8,276 nucleotides of DNA from an uncultured Lachnospiraceae bacterium. Its GTDB lineage: Bacteria; Bacillota; Clostridia; Lachnospirales; Lachnospiraceae. The position numbers were made by a program, and so were the translations under genes. The stretch covers positions 1-8,276 of the forward strand of contig CACZQU010000203.1 in assembly GCA_902783305.1 (NCBI GenBank), written 5' to 3'. A model generated the notes under the pieces. The model was not told the origin of the DNA and searched no databases. It was given only the letters and a program-made list of their open reading frames with translations. Below, one piece after another: positions 1 to 5,708 of this stretch; position 1 is the stretch's first letter, and every line of letters begins with the position of its first letter.

Positions 1-62
1 CTTCATTTGTTTTCCATGAAACCTGTGCGGTGAAAACCGGTGATGAAAATGAGAGAAAGTCC

Positions 63-91
63 TTGACAATTATATCGAGCGGCGATATAAT
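63..91 (+). promoter_or_regulatory. Consensus sigma-A promoter of the padR operon
   Basis: TTGACA at 63-68 and TATAAT at 86-91 are separated by exactly 17 bp, so both boxes match the housekeeping consensus perfectly. Transcription should start near 98, giving a leader of about 47 nt before the padR start. A promoter this strong on a repressor gene fits one held down by an operator; two dyads overlap it and follow it. Confidence 0.9.
71..89. promoter_or_regulatory. Operator-like dyad O1 (TATATCG-N5-CGATATA)
   Basis: TATATCG at 71-77 and CGATATA at 83-89 form a perfect 7-bp inverted repeat around AGCGG. It fills the promoter spacer and covers the first four bases of the -10 box, so a bound protein would block RNA polymerase. 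PadR-family dimers are known to bind AT-rich dyads at their own promoters. The likely ligand is the PadR encoded 56 bp downstream; that assignment is inference. Confidence 0.75.
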
Positions 92-97
92 TAATTC

Positions 98-122
98 CGA
101 TATATCGGTACACGATATATCG
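98..122. promoter_or_regulatory. Operator-like dyad O2, second copy
   Basis: The same arms with the same 5-bp gap recur at 101-107 and 113-119 (gap GTACA). Here the symmetry extends: the 10-bp palindrome CGATATATCG occurs twice, at 98-107 and 113-122. The centre of O2 (110) is exactly 30 bp from the centre of O1 (80), about three helical turns, so two dimers would sit on roughly the same DNA face. O2 covers the expected transcription start and early leader. Confidence 0.75.
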
Positions 123-144
123 AAGGACGATGGAGGTGAGGACT

Positions 145-477
145 ATGCCGGATTCTATAGCATTGACAGAATCTACATATTACATTCTGCTGTCCCTTTT
201 TACGCCGCAGCATGGCTACGGGATTATGCAGCAGGTAGAAGAAATGAGCCGGGGAAGAGTCAGACTGGCAGCCGGTACACTGTACGGGGCTTTGAATTCA
301 CTGTGTGAAAAAGGATGGATCATTCTTCTTCCCGGTGAGAGCGGAAGCAGACGCAAAGAATATCAGCTGACGGAAAAAGGGAAAACCGCACTCCTCCACG
401 AGGTGAAACGGCTGCGTGAACTGGCTGATAATGGTGAGATGATTCTGAAGGGAGTAAAGGATAATGGAAAATCGTAA
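145..477 (+). CDS. PadR-family transcriptional repressor
   Basis: A 110-residue winged-helix DNA-binding protein of the small PadR type, probably a dimeric repressor of its own operon. Family signatures are clear: the helix-turn-helix segment with HGYGI near residues 23-27, the recognition-helix stretch GTLYGAL near 43-49, and the wing with RRKEYQLTEKG near 68-78, followed by a short C-terminal dimerisation helix. The start at 145 is preferred because GGAGGTGA (132-139) lies 5 nt upstream. An in-frame ATG at 130 overlaps that ribosome binding site and would add five residues. The gene overlaps the next one by 14 bp, so translation is probably coupled. The effector, if any, cannot be told from sequence. 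Confidence 0.93.
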   Translation: MPDSIALTESTYYILLSLFTPQHGYGIMQQVEEMSRGRVRLAAGTLYGALNSLCEKGWIILLPGESGSRRKEYQLTEKGKTALLHEVKRLRELADNGEMILKGVKDNGKS

Positions 478-970
478 AACAATAAGAAAATGGTTCTGGG
501 TCTGGGAATTTGAAAAAGAAGAGAACTGGCTCAATGAAATGGCCATGAATGGCTGGATATTGGAGAATGTCGGCTATTGTACATATCACTTTGTCCGATG
601 TGAACCTGGTGAATATACCGTACGCCTGGAAATGCATCCCTATGATGAAGTCTATATCCAGTTCATGCAGGATACCGGTGCCCAATACATAGGACGTATG
701 ATCATGTGGATTTACTTCAGGAAAAAAGCATCGGAAGGCGGTTTTGACCTCTTCTCGGACATTGATTCCAGGATCAGCCATCTGAATAAAATCGGAAAGA
801 TGCTGTCTGCAATCGGAGGAGCCAATCTTCTGATGGGGATAGCTAATATATTCAGCCCTTCCCGTGCTGGCTGGGTCAACCTGCTGGTTGCGACCTTGCT
901 CATGTATGGTCTTGGCCGCATTCACGGAAAAAAAGAAGCATTGGAAAAAGAGCGTATGCTGCATGAATGA
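464..970 (+). CDS. DUF2812-family membrane protein
   Basis: A 168-residue protein whose N-terminal half fits DUF2812: an aromatic and charged opening (WFWVWEFEKEENWLNEMA), then a central beta-rich part with alternating aromatic residues. Two hydrophobic segments follow, near residues 112-131 and 136-151, and then a basic/acidic cytoplasmic tail (HGKKEALEKERM). DUF2812 proteins are commonly encoded directly after a small PadR regulator in Bacillota, as here. Their biochemical role is not established; a membrane-associated partner or stress-related role is often guessed. The gene starts inside the end of padR (14-bp overlap), with GGAG at 451-454 upstream, so both should be made from one message under PadR control. 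It looks intact. Confidence 0.85.
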   Translation: MENRKTIRKWFWVWEFEKEENWLNEMAMNGWILENVGYCTYHFVRCEPGEYTVRLEMHPYDEVYIQFMQDTGAQYIGRMIMWIYFRKKASEGGFDLFSDIDSRISHLNKIGKMLSAIGGANLLMGIANIFSPSRAGWVNLLVATLLMYGLGRIHGKKEALEKERMLHE

Positions 971-1053
971 GCGGAAGGAACAGCCGGATGCAAAGCGGTA
1001 CAGGCATTCCGGGAGTCTTTTCCAACTGGTTAAGCATGAAATGTCAGAAAGAA

Positions 1054-1094
1054 AAGACAGCCTCCGCTTCCTTTCGGGAAGTGGAGGCTGTCTT
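1054..1094. terminator. Bidirectional intrinsic terminator hairpin
   Basis: Bases 1054-1071 pair with 1077-1094 as an 18-bp stem with one G-T pair (1066/1082) and a 5-nt loop (TTTCG). On the minus strand the stem is followed by a T-rich run (TTTTCTTTCT), so it is a good intrinsic terminator for the minus-strand gene ending at 1136. On the plus strand only a short TCTT follows, so termination after the DUF2812 gene is probably weaker. The position between two convergent stop codons fits a shared terminator. Confidence 0.88.
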
Positions 1095-1135
1095 ACTGTC
1101 AGAATAAGCAGCTGTTTATCCGCATATTCTGTTTT

Positions 1136-2194
1136 TTACCACTCTTCGTCCTCGGCCATTTCTTCTGCAGTTCTCTCACCGTAATAGGATCCATCCTGCT
1201 CTTCGTCAAGGTCATAACCGTAATATTCGGCATCTTCAGCCATTTCTTCCGGACTTCTTTCCCCATAATAGGATCCGTCATGCTCTTCGTCCGAACCGTC
1301 AGACTCATATGCATCAGAAGGTACTTCAGTCATCGGATTATAATCATACAGATATTCCCCGACGGCACTGCAGTAATAGGATCCGTCACCATTATCCACA
1401 TAGGCCATCATATCATTGGAATAATACAAGCCATCGCTGAACGGTCTCAGCATACCCTGGACACGTCCGGCGCTGTCATAGCAGGTGAACCCGTCGTTGA
1501 GCTGATAAGGCTTATCATCACCATCAGTAGCGTCATCAAAGTGTCTGCTCGTGTAGAGGTTTTCACTGCCGTTATAATAGACACCGTTCCGCAAATATTC
1601 TACTTTGTTTCCATCCTGATCCCGGAAGCTTGCGTCACTGTATTCATAGATAAAACCCCACTGAATTCCGTCTTCATCAAATACCGGAATCGGGTCTCCG
1701 ACCGGATAAGGCTTTTCATTATCCTCTGTCTTGGCAGGAGCTGCTTCAGCAGCCGGTTTTTCAGCGGCAGGTTTTTCCGCCGCCGGTTTTTCAGAAGAAC
1801 CGGAGGAAACAGCCTGCTTGGTATCAAACTTCAGGACTTTGACCGTACCGATGATTCTCATCAGAGTTTCCATATCCTGGTTATCGGATCCAAGCCCCTT
1901 CACGACAAACACTTCGTTCCTTGAGGAAACATAAGCCTCGCAGACAATTGCATTGCTGCTGTCCGCGACCTTAATCTCCGGAAGCTGTTCGCCATTGGAG
2001 AAATGGTCGATCGTGACAGTGTTTTTCCCATTGGAAGCGGCAAACCAGTGATTCGAATCAGATACCTGTTTCCAGCTGTCGTCCGGGGTATCAATAGAAA
2101 TAACTCCGTCTGAGGAGGTTAATGTTGCGGCAGAAACACTGGCCATCAGCATAAAGCTGGCAGCGACAGCGAATAATAAAGCTTTTACTTTCAT
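1136..2194 (-). CDS. Unrecognised secreted repeat-containing protein
   Basis: A 352-residue protein I do not recognise. Residues 1-22 form a typical signal peptide (basic start, hydrophobic core, VSA then A at the likely cleavage site), so export is expected. Residues 24-122 look like a compact alpha/beta domain. Residues 135-149 are three EKPAA repeats in an Ala/Pro linker. Residues 160-300 are rich in Tyr, Asp and Gly with recurring DG-x-x-Y turns. The end is two 23-28-residue repeats (from 302 and 330) sharing DEE-x-DGSYYGER and EEMAED. The C-terminus is very acidic. No sortase motif, lipobox or membrane anchor is seen. The start at 2194 is chosen because GGAG (2205-2208 on this strand) precedes it by 10 nt and it yields the signal peptide. 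The open frame continues upstream to 2386, but that part has no ribosome binding site and begins at the predicted transcription start. Function unknown. Confidence 0.85.
   Translation of the reverse strand: MKVKALLFAVAASFMLMASVSAATLTSSDGVISIDTPDDSWKQVSDSNHWFAASNGKNTVTIDHFSNGEQLPEIKVADSSNAIVCEAYVSSRNEVFVVKGLGSDNQDMETLMRIIGTVKVLKFDTKQAVSSGSSEKPAAEKPAAEKPAAEAAPAKTEDNEKPYPVGDPIPVFDEDGIQWGFIYEYSDASFRDQDGNKVEYLRNGVYYNGSENLYTSRHFDDATDGDDKPYQLNDGFTCYDSAGRVQGMLRPFSDGLYYSNDMMAYVDNGDGSYYCSAVGEYLYDYNPMTEVPSDAYESDGSDEEHDGSYYGERSPEEMAEDAEYYGYDLDEEQDGSYYGERTAEEMAEDEEW
1139..1291 (-). repeat. Two tandem C-terminal repeats (DGSYYGER)
   Basis: The final 51 residues of the secreted protein consist of two copies with an 84-bp (28-residue) period, the second truncated after 23 residues. 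The shared core is DEE, one variable residue, DGSYYGER, two variable residues, EEMAED. A degenerate relative, DGSYY, also occurs near residue 270. The two DNA copies have diverged at synonymous and non-synonymous sites, so this is not a very recent duplication. Confidence 0.85.
1748..1792 (-). repeat. Three 15-bp tandem repeats encoding EKPAA
   Basis: Residues 135-149 of the secreted protein are EKPAA repeated three times. They join the N-terminal domain to the aromatic-rich domain, probably as an extended wall-spanning or spacer linker. The copies keep the reading frame, so changes in copy number would alter linker length without a frameshift. Confidence 0.85.
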
Positions 2195-2395
2195 TTTTTC
2201 TGGTCTCCTTTCTTTAATATTTGGAAGTAGTAAATATAGAGTTTTTGGATTGTTTCGCCAGATCAATCCGCAATGGAAAACGCATTGCCATGTCTGGAAT
2301 TGTATGCATAGGGATAACCCGCAGCAATTCACTCCCGGTAACCGGTTCGCTTTCTCTGGCTTCAGAATCAGGCTGGTAACAACCATACCTGCCCT

Positions 2396-2423
2396 ATAAT
2401 ATCACAGAAAAAACAAATTTCAA
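2396..2423 (-). promoter_or_regulatory. Promoter of the secreted repeat protein
   Basis: On the minus strand TTGAAA (2418-2423) and TATTAT (2396-2401) are 16 bp apart, and TG one base before the -10 box makes it an extended -10. Transcription would begin near 2389, leaving an unusually long leader of about 195 nt before the start at 2194. I found no known riboswitch consensus in that leader. Confidence 0.6.
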
Positions 2424-2429
2424 TAGAAT

Positions 2430-2441
2430 ATTGTGAACAAT
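2430..2441. promoter_or_regulatory. Small dyad upstream of the minus-strand promoter
   Basis: ATTGT-GA-ACAAT is a 5-bp-arm inverted repeat just upstream of the -35 box of the minus-strand promoter, roughly 40-52 bp before its start. An activator could bind there, but the arms are short and AT-rich and may be chance. Confidence 0.3.
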
Positions 2442-2469
2442 TTAACTTGTTTTCACGGATCAAAATCAT

Positions 2470-2631
2470 CATTTCGCCGGTCATAAAGCCGGGAGTTCTT
2501 CAGGAGTGTGGTGAAATGTTGTTGCAGTAGATGTGCAAAAGCACCCTGACCCTGGATAACGGAAGAAAACCGGGTAAGCAGGCAGCAGAAAAAGAAGGGT
2601 AGCATTCCCCTCGCGCGCAGGGAAGGGTCAG
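2470..2631. other. Intergenic stretch rich in inverted complements, possible structured RNA
   Basis: This stretch lies between the two divergent promoters and has no plausible ORF. Visible pairings are a 9-bp stem 2470-2478 with 2510-2518 (one G-T pair), a GTGC-AAAA-GCAC hairpin at 2533-2544, and an 8-bp long-range stem CTGACCCT (2546-2553) with AGGGTCAG (2624-2631). The long stem encloses smaller possible hairpins (CGG 2560-2562 with CCG 2570-2572; CCCT 2608-2611 with AGGG 2619-2622). I do not recognise it as SRP RNA, 6S RNA, tmRNA, T-box or a known riboswitch. No clear promoter or U-tract terminator delimits it, so an RNA gene is only a possibility. Confidence 0.35.
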
Positions 2632-2684
2632 ACCGTGAATTGTTACTAAGATTCCGGCGGATTCACAGGATATTCACACAAGAG

Positions 2685-2713
2685 TAGTAAACTGAAAAAA
2701 GATATGATATAAT
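2685..2713 (+). promoter_or_regulatory. Extended -10 promoter of the VWA gene
   Basis: A perfect TATAAT at 2708-2713 is preceded by TGA (2705-2707), making an extended -10 TGATATAAT. The -35 hexamer at 17 bp spacing (TAGTAA, 2685-2690) is poor, which extended -10 promoters tolerate. Transcription would start near 2720, giving a leader of about 108 nt. A small GC palindrome (GCGG-G-CCGC, 2719-2727) sits on the start site. Confidence 0.65.
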
Positions 2714-2762
2714 TTTCAGCGGGCCGCATCAACAGCAGATGTGTTCCCTGAGTCTGTGTCCG

Positions 2763-2779
2763 CCGCTTGAGAGAAGCGG
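2763..2779 (+). promoter_or_regulatory. Small leader hairpin ahead of the VWA gene
   Basis: CCGCTT (2763-2768) and AAGCGG (2774-2779) form a 6-bp stem with loop GAGAG. The loop is complementary to CTCTC at 2788-2792, only 9 nt after the stem, so a loop-tail contact is conceivable, although the geometry would be tight. It lies about 37 nt before the ribosome binding site. A regulatory role is speculative. Confidence 0.3.
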
Positions 2780-2827
2780 TGAAGAAACTCTCTGACTGAA
2801 CGATATAAACTTGACAGGAGGATAAAA

Positions 2828-4957
2828 ATGAAGAGAAAAAAACGCCTTTTCAGCTTGTTCCTTGCCGGGATACTTGCGGTGAATATGGTTTCTTTCTGCC
2901 ATGCGTCGGCACAAGCCGAAGAAAGCGAGTCCGGCGGAGTACTGAAGGAAGCATTTGAGAAACATGATGAAGCGGCAGACGGCCTGACGGAATTTAACGT
3001 ACTGGCAGAGCCAAAAGGAAGAAGTTCATGGTATTCCAACCTGACCTCCGAAGAAGAGCAGGAAATCATTGATTCCATGAACGAAAGCTTCAAGGAGGCT
3101 GTCCTGAAAATGGCTTATGAAAGCCTTGAAGAACCGGATCCCTGGAATTACGACAGCCTGCTGCTCAGCGTACTGGCGAAGCTGGAGGACTGCCCAAAGG
3201 AACTGCTTGACCGATATCTCCTCGCCCGTGCCCTCTATGCTGACAACCTTGAATCAGAGCTTTGGAAAGAGTTTTCTGCGATCATCAACAGGCTTGAGAA
3301 GGAGCATCCGGAGCTGCTGCCGGAGGAGGAACCATTCGAAGTCTATGATGAGGAGGATTATTCCATGGCTGCTCCCATGGCAGCGGCTCCGGCTTATACG
3401 TCAAATGCGCCTGCGGGTTCTGTGGGGAACACCTATGCTGAAGCGGAGGCGGCTGACGGGCTGAGTCTTGCCAAGAGTTATGCAGACGAGGCATTTGAGG
3501 AATATGTGGAAGAACCTCTCTGGCAGCCGGAAGAGACGTTTTCTACTGCAGAGTATAACGAGATTACCGAAAACCCGTTTAAGGCTGTAACGGTTTCCCC
3601 GCTTTCCACTTTTTCCATAGATGTAGATACAGCGGCCTACACAAAGCTTAAATATGATATCCTTGACGGTTATGTGATTGACAAGGATGAGGTGAAAACA
3701 GAGGAGCTGATCAATTACTTCAATTTTGACTACAGCGCAGACCGCGTTTCGGATGAGCCCTTCCTTATCTCTACAGCGTATACCTCCTGTCCCTGGGAGG
3801 CAGATCACAGACTGATCCGTATCGGTATCCGGGCGGACGACCTTACAGAAAAGCCTGACACCAATTTTGTCCTGGTGACGGATGTTTCCGGTTCCATGAT
3901 GATCATCAATAAACTGCCGCTGGCATTAAGCGCTTATGCGGATATGCTGGAAAGCTTTGATGAAAGCGATACGGTTTCCCTGATCTATTACGCGTCCGGA
4001 AACGGTGTGGTTCTTGAAAACGTAAGCTGCGATCAGAAAGAGAAAATTTATGAAGGACTGGCTGCCACGCTGTTCAGCGCGGGCGGCGGGACAAACGGAG
4101 CGCTGGGTCTGAATACGGCCTACGACATGGCGGAAGAAAGCCTGATCGAGGATGGAGTCAACCGGGTGATCATTGCGACGGACGGCGACTTTAATATTGG
4201 AAAGACCAGTGAATCCCAGCTTAAGGAAATTGTGGAAGAGGGACGAAAAAAGGGTGTCTATCTCACTATTCTTGGATATGGGGCGGAGAACCTTAAGGAT
4301 AATAAGATGGAAGTGATGGCAGAAAACGGGAACGGTAACTATCACTACATCGGGGACATGACGGACGCGAGAAAAGCGCTTGTGCAGGAAAGTGACAGTA
4401 CATTGATTCCCATAGCGGATGATGTGAAGATTCAGGTGGAGTTCAATCCTGCCCTGGTACAGGAATATCGTCTGATCGGTTATGAAAGCCGTGTGCTGAA
4501 TGCGGAGGATTTCAATAATGACCAGGTGGATGCGGGGGAAGTCGGCGCAGGAAAATCCGTTACCGCCCTTTATGAAGTGGTACTGCCGGACGGCAGTCAG
4601 GAGACGAGCGTACCGGAGCTGAAATACAGTAAGACAACAAGCTCAGGCAACACCACGGAGCTATGTACGGTTGCTGTCCGCTACAAGGATCCTGGCAGCG
4701 GAAGAACCGGTGAGGCAAGCCGGCTGGTGGAGAAGCCGGTCATGGCGGAGGATTTTGAGGAGCTTCCTGATGAAAACACGGCTCTGGCTGTTTCCCTGGC
4801 AGAATTCGGAATGGTTCTTCGTGACAGCCAGTATAAGGGAACAGCCACGCTTTCCAGTGCTGAACTTATCGCCGACGCCGTCGCCAGTGAAACCGGCAGC
4901 GAGCTTGTACAGTCCTATGCCCGTCTGATCGGCGTGCTGAAGGAGCAATCCAGATAA
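2828..4957 (+). CDS. Secreted YfbK-type von Willebrand factor A protein
   Basis: A 709-residue exported protein. Residues 1-30 are a signal peptide (KRKK start, hydrophobic core, likely cleavage after AQA). A helical acidic region (33-170) and an Ala/Pro linker (181-199) follow. From about 242 the YfbK architecture begins: a vWF_A N-terminal segment with ENPF and PLSTFSIDVDTAAY (248-271), then the VWA fold, and a YfbK_C-like region to the end. The metal-ion-dependent adhesion site is complete: DVSGS (D352, S354, S356), T422 in GGGTNG and D452 in ATDGD. It should therefore bind a divalent metal and a protein or surface ligand. AGGAGG at 2816-2821, 6 nt upstream, fixes the start. No C-terminal anchor is seen; it may be free, wall-associated or held by an uncleaved signal. 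Its partner is unknown. No clear terminator follows, so some read-through toward rimP is possible. Confidence 0.92.
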   Translation: MKRKKRLFSLFLAGILAVNMVSFCHASAQAEESESGGVLKEAFEKHDEAADGLTEFNVLAEPKGRSSWYSNLTSEEEQEIIDSMNESFKEAVLKMAYESLEEPDPWNYDSLLLSVLAKLEDCPKELLDRYLLARALYADNLESELWKEFSAIINRLEKEHPELLPEEEPFEVYDEEDYSMAAPMAAAPAYTSNAPAGSVGNTYAEAEAADGLSLAKSYADEAFEEYVEEPLWQPEETFSTAEYNEITENPFKAVTVSPLSTFSIDVDTAAYTKLKYDILDGYVIDKDEVKTEELINYFNFDYSADRVSDEPFLISTAYTSCPWEADHRLIRIGIRADDLTEKPDTNFVLVTDVSGSMMIINKLPLALSAYADMLESFDESDTVSLIYYASGNGVVLENVSCDQKEKIYEGLAATLFSAGGGTNGALGLNTAYDMAEESLIEDGVNRVIIATDGDFNIGKTSESQLKEIVEEGRKKGVYLTILGYGAENLKDNKMEVMAENGNGNYHYIGDMTDARKALVQESDSTLIPIADDVKIQVEFNPALVQEYRLIGYESRVLNAEDFNNDQVDAGEVGAGKSVTALYEVVLPDGSQETSVPELKYSKTTSSGNTTELCTVAVRYKDPGSGRTGEASRLVEKPVMAEDFEELPDENTALAVSLAEFGMVLRDSQYKGTATLSSAELIADAVASETGSELVQSYARLIGVLKEQSR

Positions 4958-5013
4958 AATATCGATGAGCGCTGAATAGTAACCCCTGAAGAGCGGATGT
5001 CACGGTTCGGGTT

Positions 5014-5033
5014 CAAAATGTGCTTGCATTTTG
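5014..5033. promoter_or_regulatory. Dyad over the rimP operon -35 box
   Basis: CAAAATG (5014-5020) and CATTTTG (5027-5033) form a perfect 7-bp inverted repeat with a 6-bp gap, and the repeat contains the proposed -35 box (5024-5029). It could be an operator. It is too AU-rich, and lacks a U-tract, to be a good terminator for the preceding VWA gene. Confidence 0.35.
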
Positions 5034-5052
5034 TACTGAACAGGTGTATTAT
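5024..5052 (+). promoter_or_regulatory. Promoter of the rimP-nusA-infB operon
   Basis: TTGCAT (5024-5029) and TATTAT (5047-5052) are 17 bp apart. The -10 is good and the -35 keeps only the TTG. Transcription from about 5059 gives a leader of about 170 nt before rimP, long enough for attenuation. This is the best sigma-A candidate I see between the VWA stop and rimP. Confidence 0.55.
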
Positions 5053-5081
5053 GTCAGTAAATTACATATCGGAGCACGCAG

Positions 5082-5109
5082 ACAGGAGTGGACAAAAGTC
5101 CACTCCTGT
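5082..5109 (+). terminator. Leader hairpin, candidate NusA-sensitive attenuator
   Basis: ACAGGAGTGGAC (5082-5093), loop AAAA and GTCCACTCCTGT (5098-5109) give a perfect 12-bp stem about 23 nt after the predicted start of the rimP operon. The downstream tract is U-rich but interrupted (GTATGTGTATGCATTGTTG), so termination without a factor should be weak. In Bacillus subtilis the nusA operon is known to be autoregulated by NusA-stimulated termination in its leader, and interrupted U-tracts are typical of NusA-dependent terminators. The same role here is inference from position and shape. Confidence 0.55.
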
Positions 5110-5227
5110 GTATGTGTATGCATTGTTGCTGATGACGGTGAAGCGTATGCGTGACCAGGCGGGCTTCGTCAGGTACATCTGTAAGAATGCTTTCCGGTAT
5201 CGCTCTGGCACGGAAGGTGGTGAAGAA

Positions 5228-5692
5228 ATGAGTGTGAAGGAAGATTATGAACGCAGAACTGTACAGATCCTGAGCCCGATTGTACAGGAAGCTGGTTTCG
5301 AGCTGGTGGATGTAGAATATGTAAAGGAAGGAAGCACCTGGTATCTCCGGGGATATATCGATAAACCCGGAGGAATCACAGTCAATGACTGTGAAATGGT
5401 AAGCCGTGCTTTTAATGAATGCCTGGAGAAAGAAGATTTCATCGATGGAAGCTATGTCATGGAGATCTGTTCTCCAGGCCTGGACCGGCCGTTGAAGAAA
5501 CCCGGGGATTTCGAACGAAGCCTTGGAGAACTGGTGGAGGTCAGGACATACCGGCCGATAGACGGAAGAAAAGAATTTGTCGGTTCTTTACAAGCCTACG
5601 ACGATGAGACGGTCACCATCGATGAGGAGGGAGAACCAAGGTCATTTATCCGGAAAGAGATCGCTTTGATTCGGTTGGCAGTTGTCTTTTGA
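5228..5692 (+). CDS. rimP: Ribosome maturation factor RimP
   Basis: A 154-residue protein needed for maturation of the 30S ribosomal subunit in the cytoplasm. The N-terminal RimP domain shows the family pattern: GFELVDVEYVKEG near residues 23-35, LRGYIDKPGGITVNDCEMVSR near 40-60, and the hallmark YVMEICSPGLDRPL near 75-88. A small C-terminal SH3-like barrel follows. Length matches the family (about 150). The start at 5228 is preferred because AAGGTGGTGA lies just upstream and the protein begins where RimP proteins normally do. The open frame runs back to 4997, but that part contains the predicted promoter and leader hairpin and has no family similarity. First gene of the operon; nusA begins 16 nt after its stop. 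Confidence 0.95.
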   Translation: MSVKEDYERRTVQILSPIVQEAGFELVDVEYVKEGSTWYLRGYIDKPGGITVNDCEMVSRAFNECLEKEDFIDGSYVMEICSPGLDRPLKKPGDFERSLGELVEVRTYRPIDGRKEFVGSLQAYDDETVTIDEEGEPRSFIRKEIALIRLAVVF

Positions 5693-5708
5693 TTAAGGAG
5701 CAGATAAA

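Noticed and set aside
320..964. 214-residue open frame on the minus strand
   Set aside because: It lies antisense to the padR/DUF2812 pair, has no ribosome binding site or family likeness, and the plus-strand genes are well supported.
1280..1924. 214-residue open frame on the plus strand
   Set aside because: It is a shadow of the secreted-protein gene; its Arg/Phe-rich repeats are the antisense reading of the EKPAA repeats.
2195..2386. 64-codon upstream extension of the secreted protein
   Set aside because: It has no ribosome binding site, begins at the predicted transcription start and would bury a clear signal peptide.
2470..2631. SRP RNA, 6S RNA, T-box or c-di-GMP riboswitch
   Set aside because: The diagnostic conserved segments of these RNAs are not present; only generic pairings are seen.
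4958..5013. Terminator after the VWA gene
   Set aside because: Only a weak AACCC/GGGTT pairing over a long loop is present, with no U-tract, so it was not called.
4997..5227. 77-codon upstream extension of RimP
   Set aside because: It contains the promoter and leader hairpin, and RimP similarity begins at 5228, where a ribosome binding site is present.
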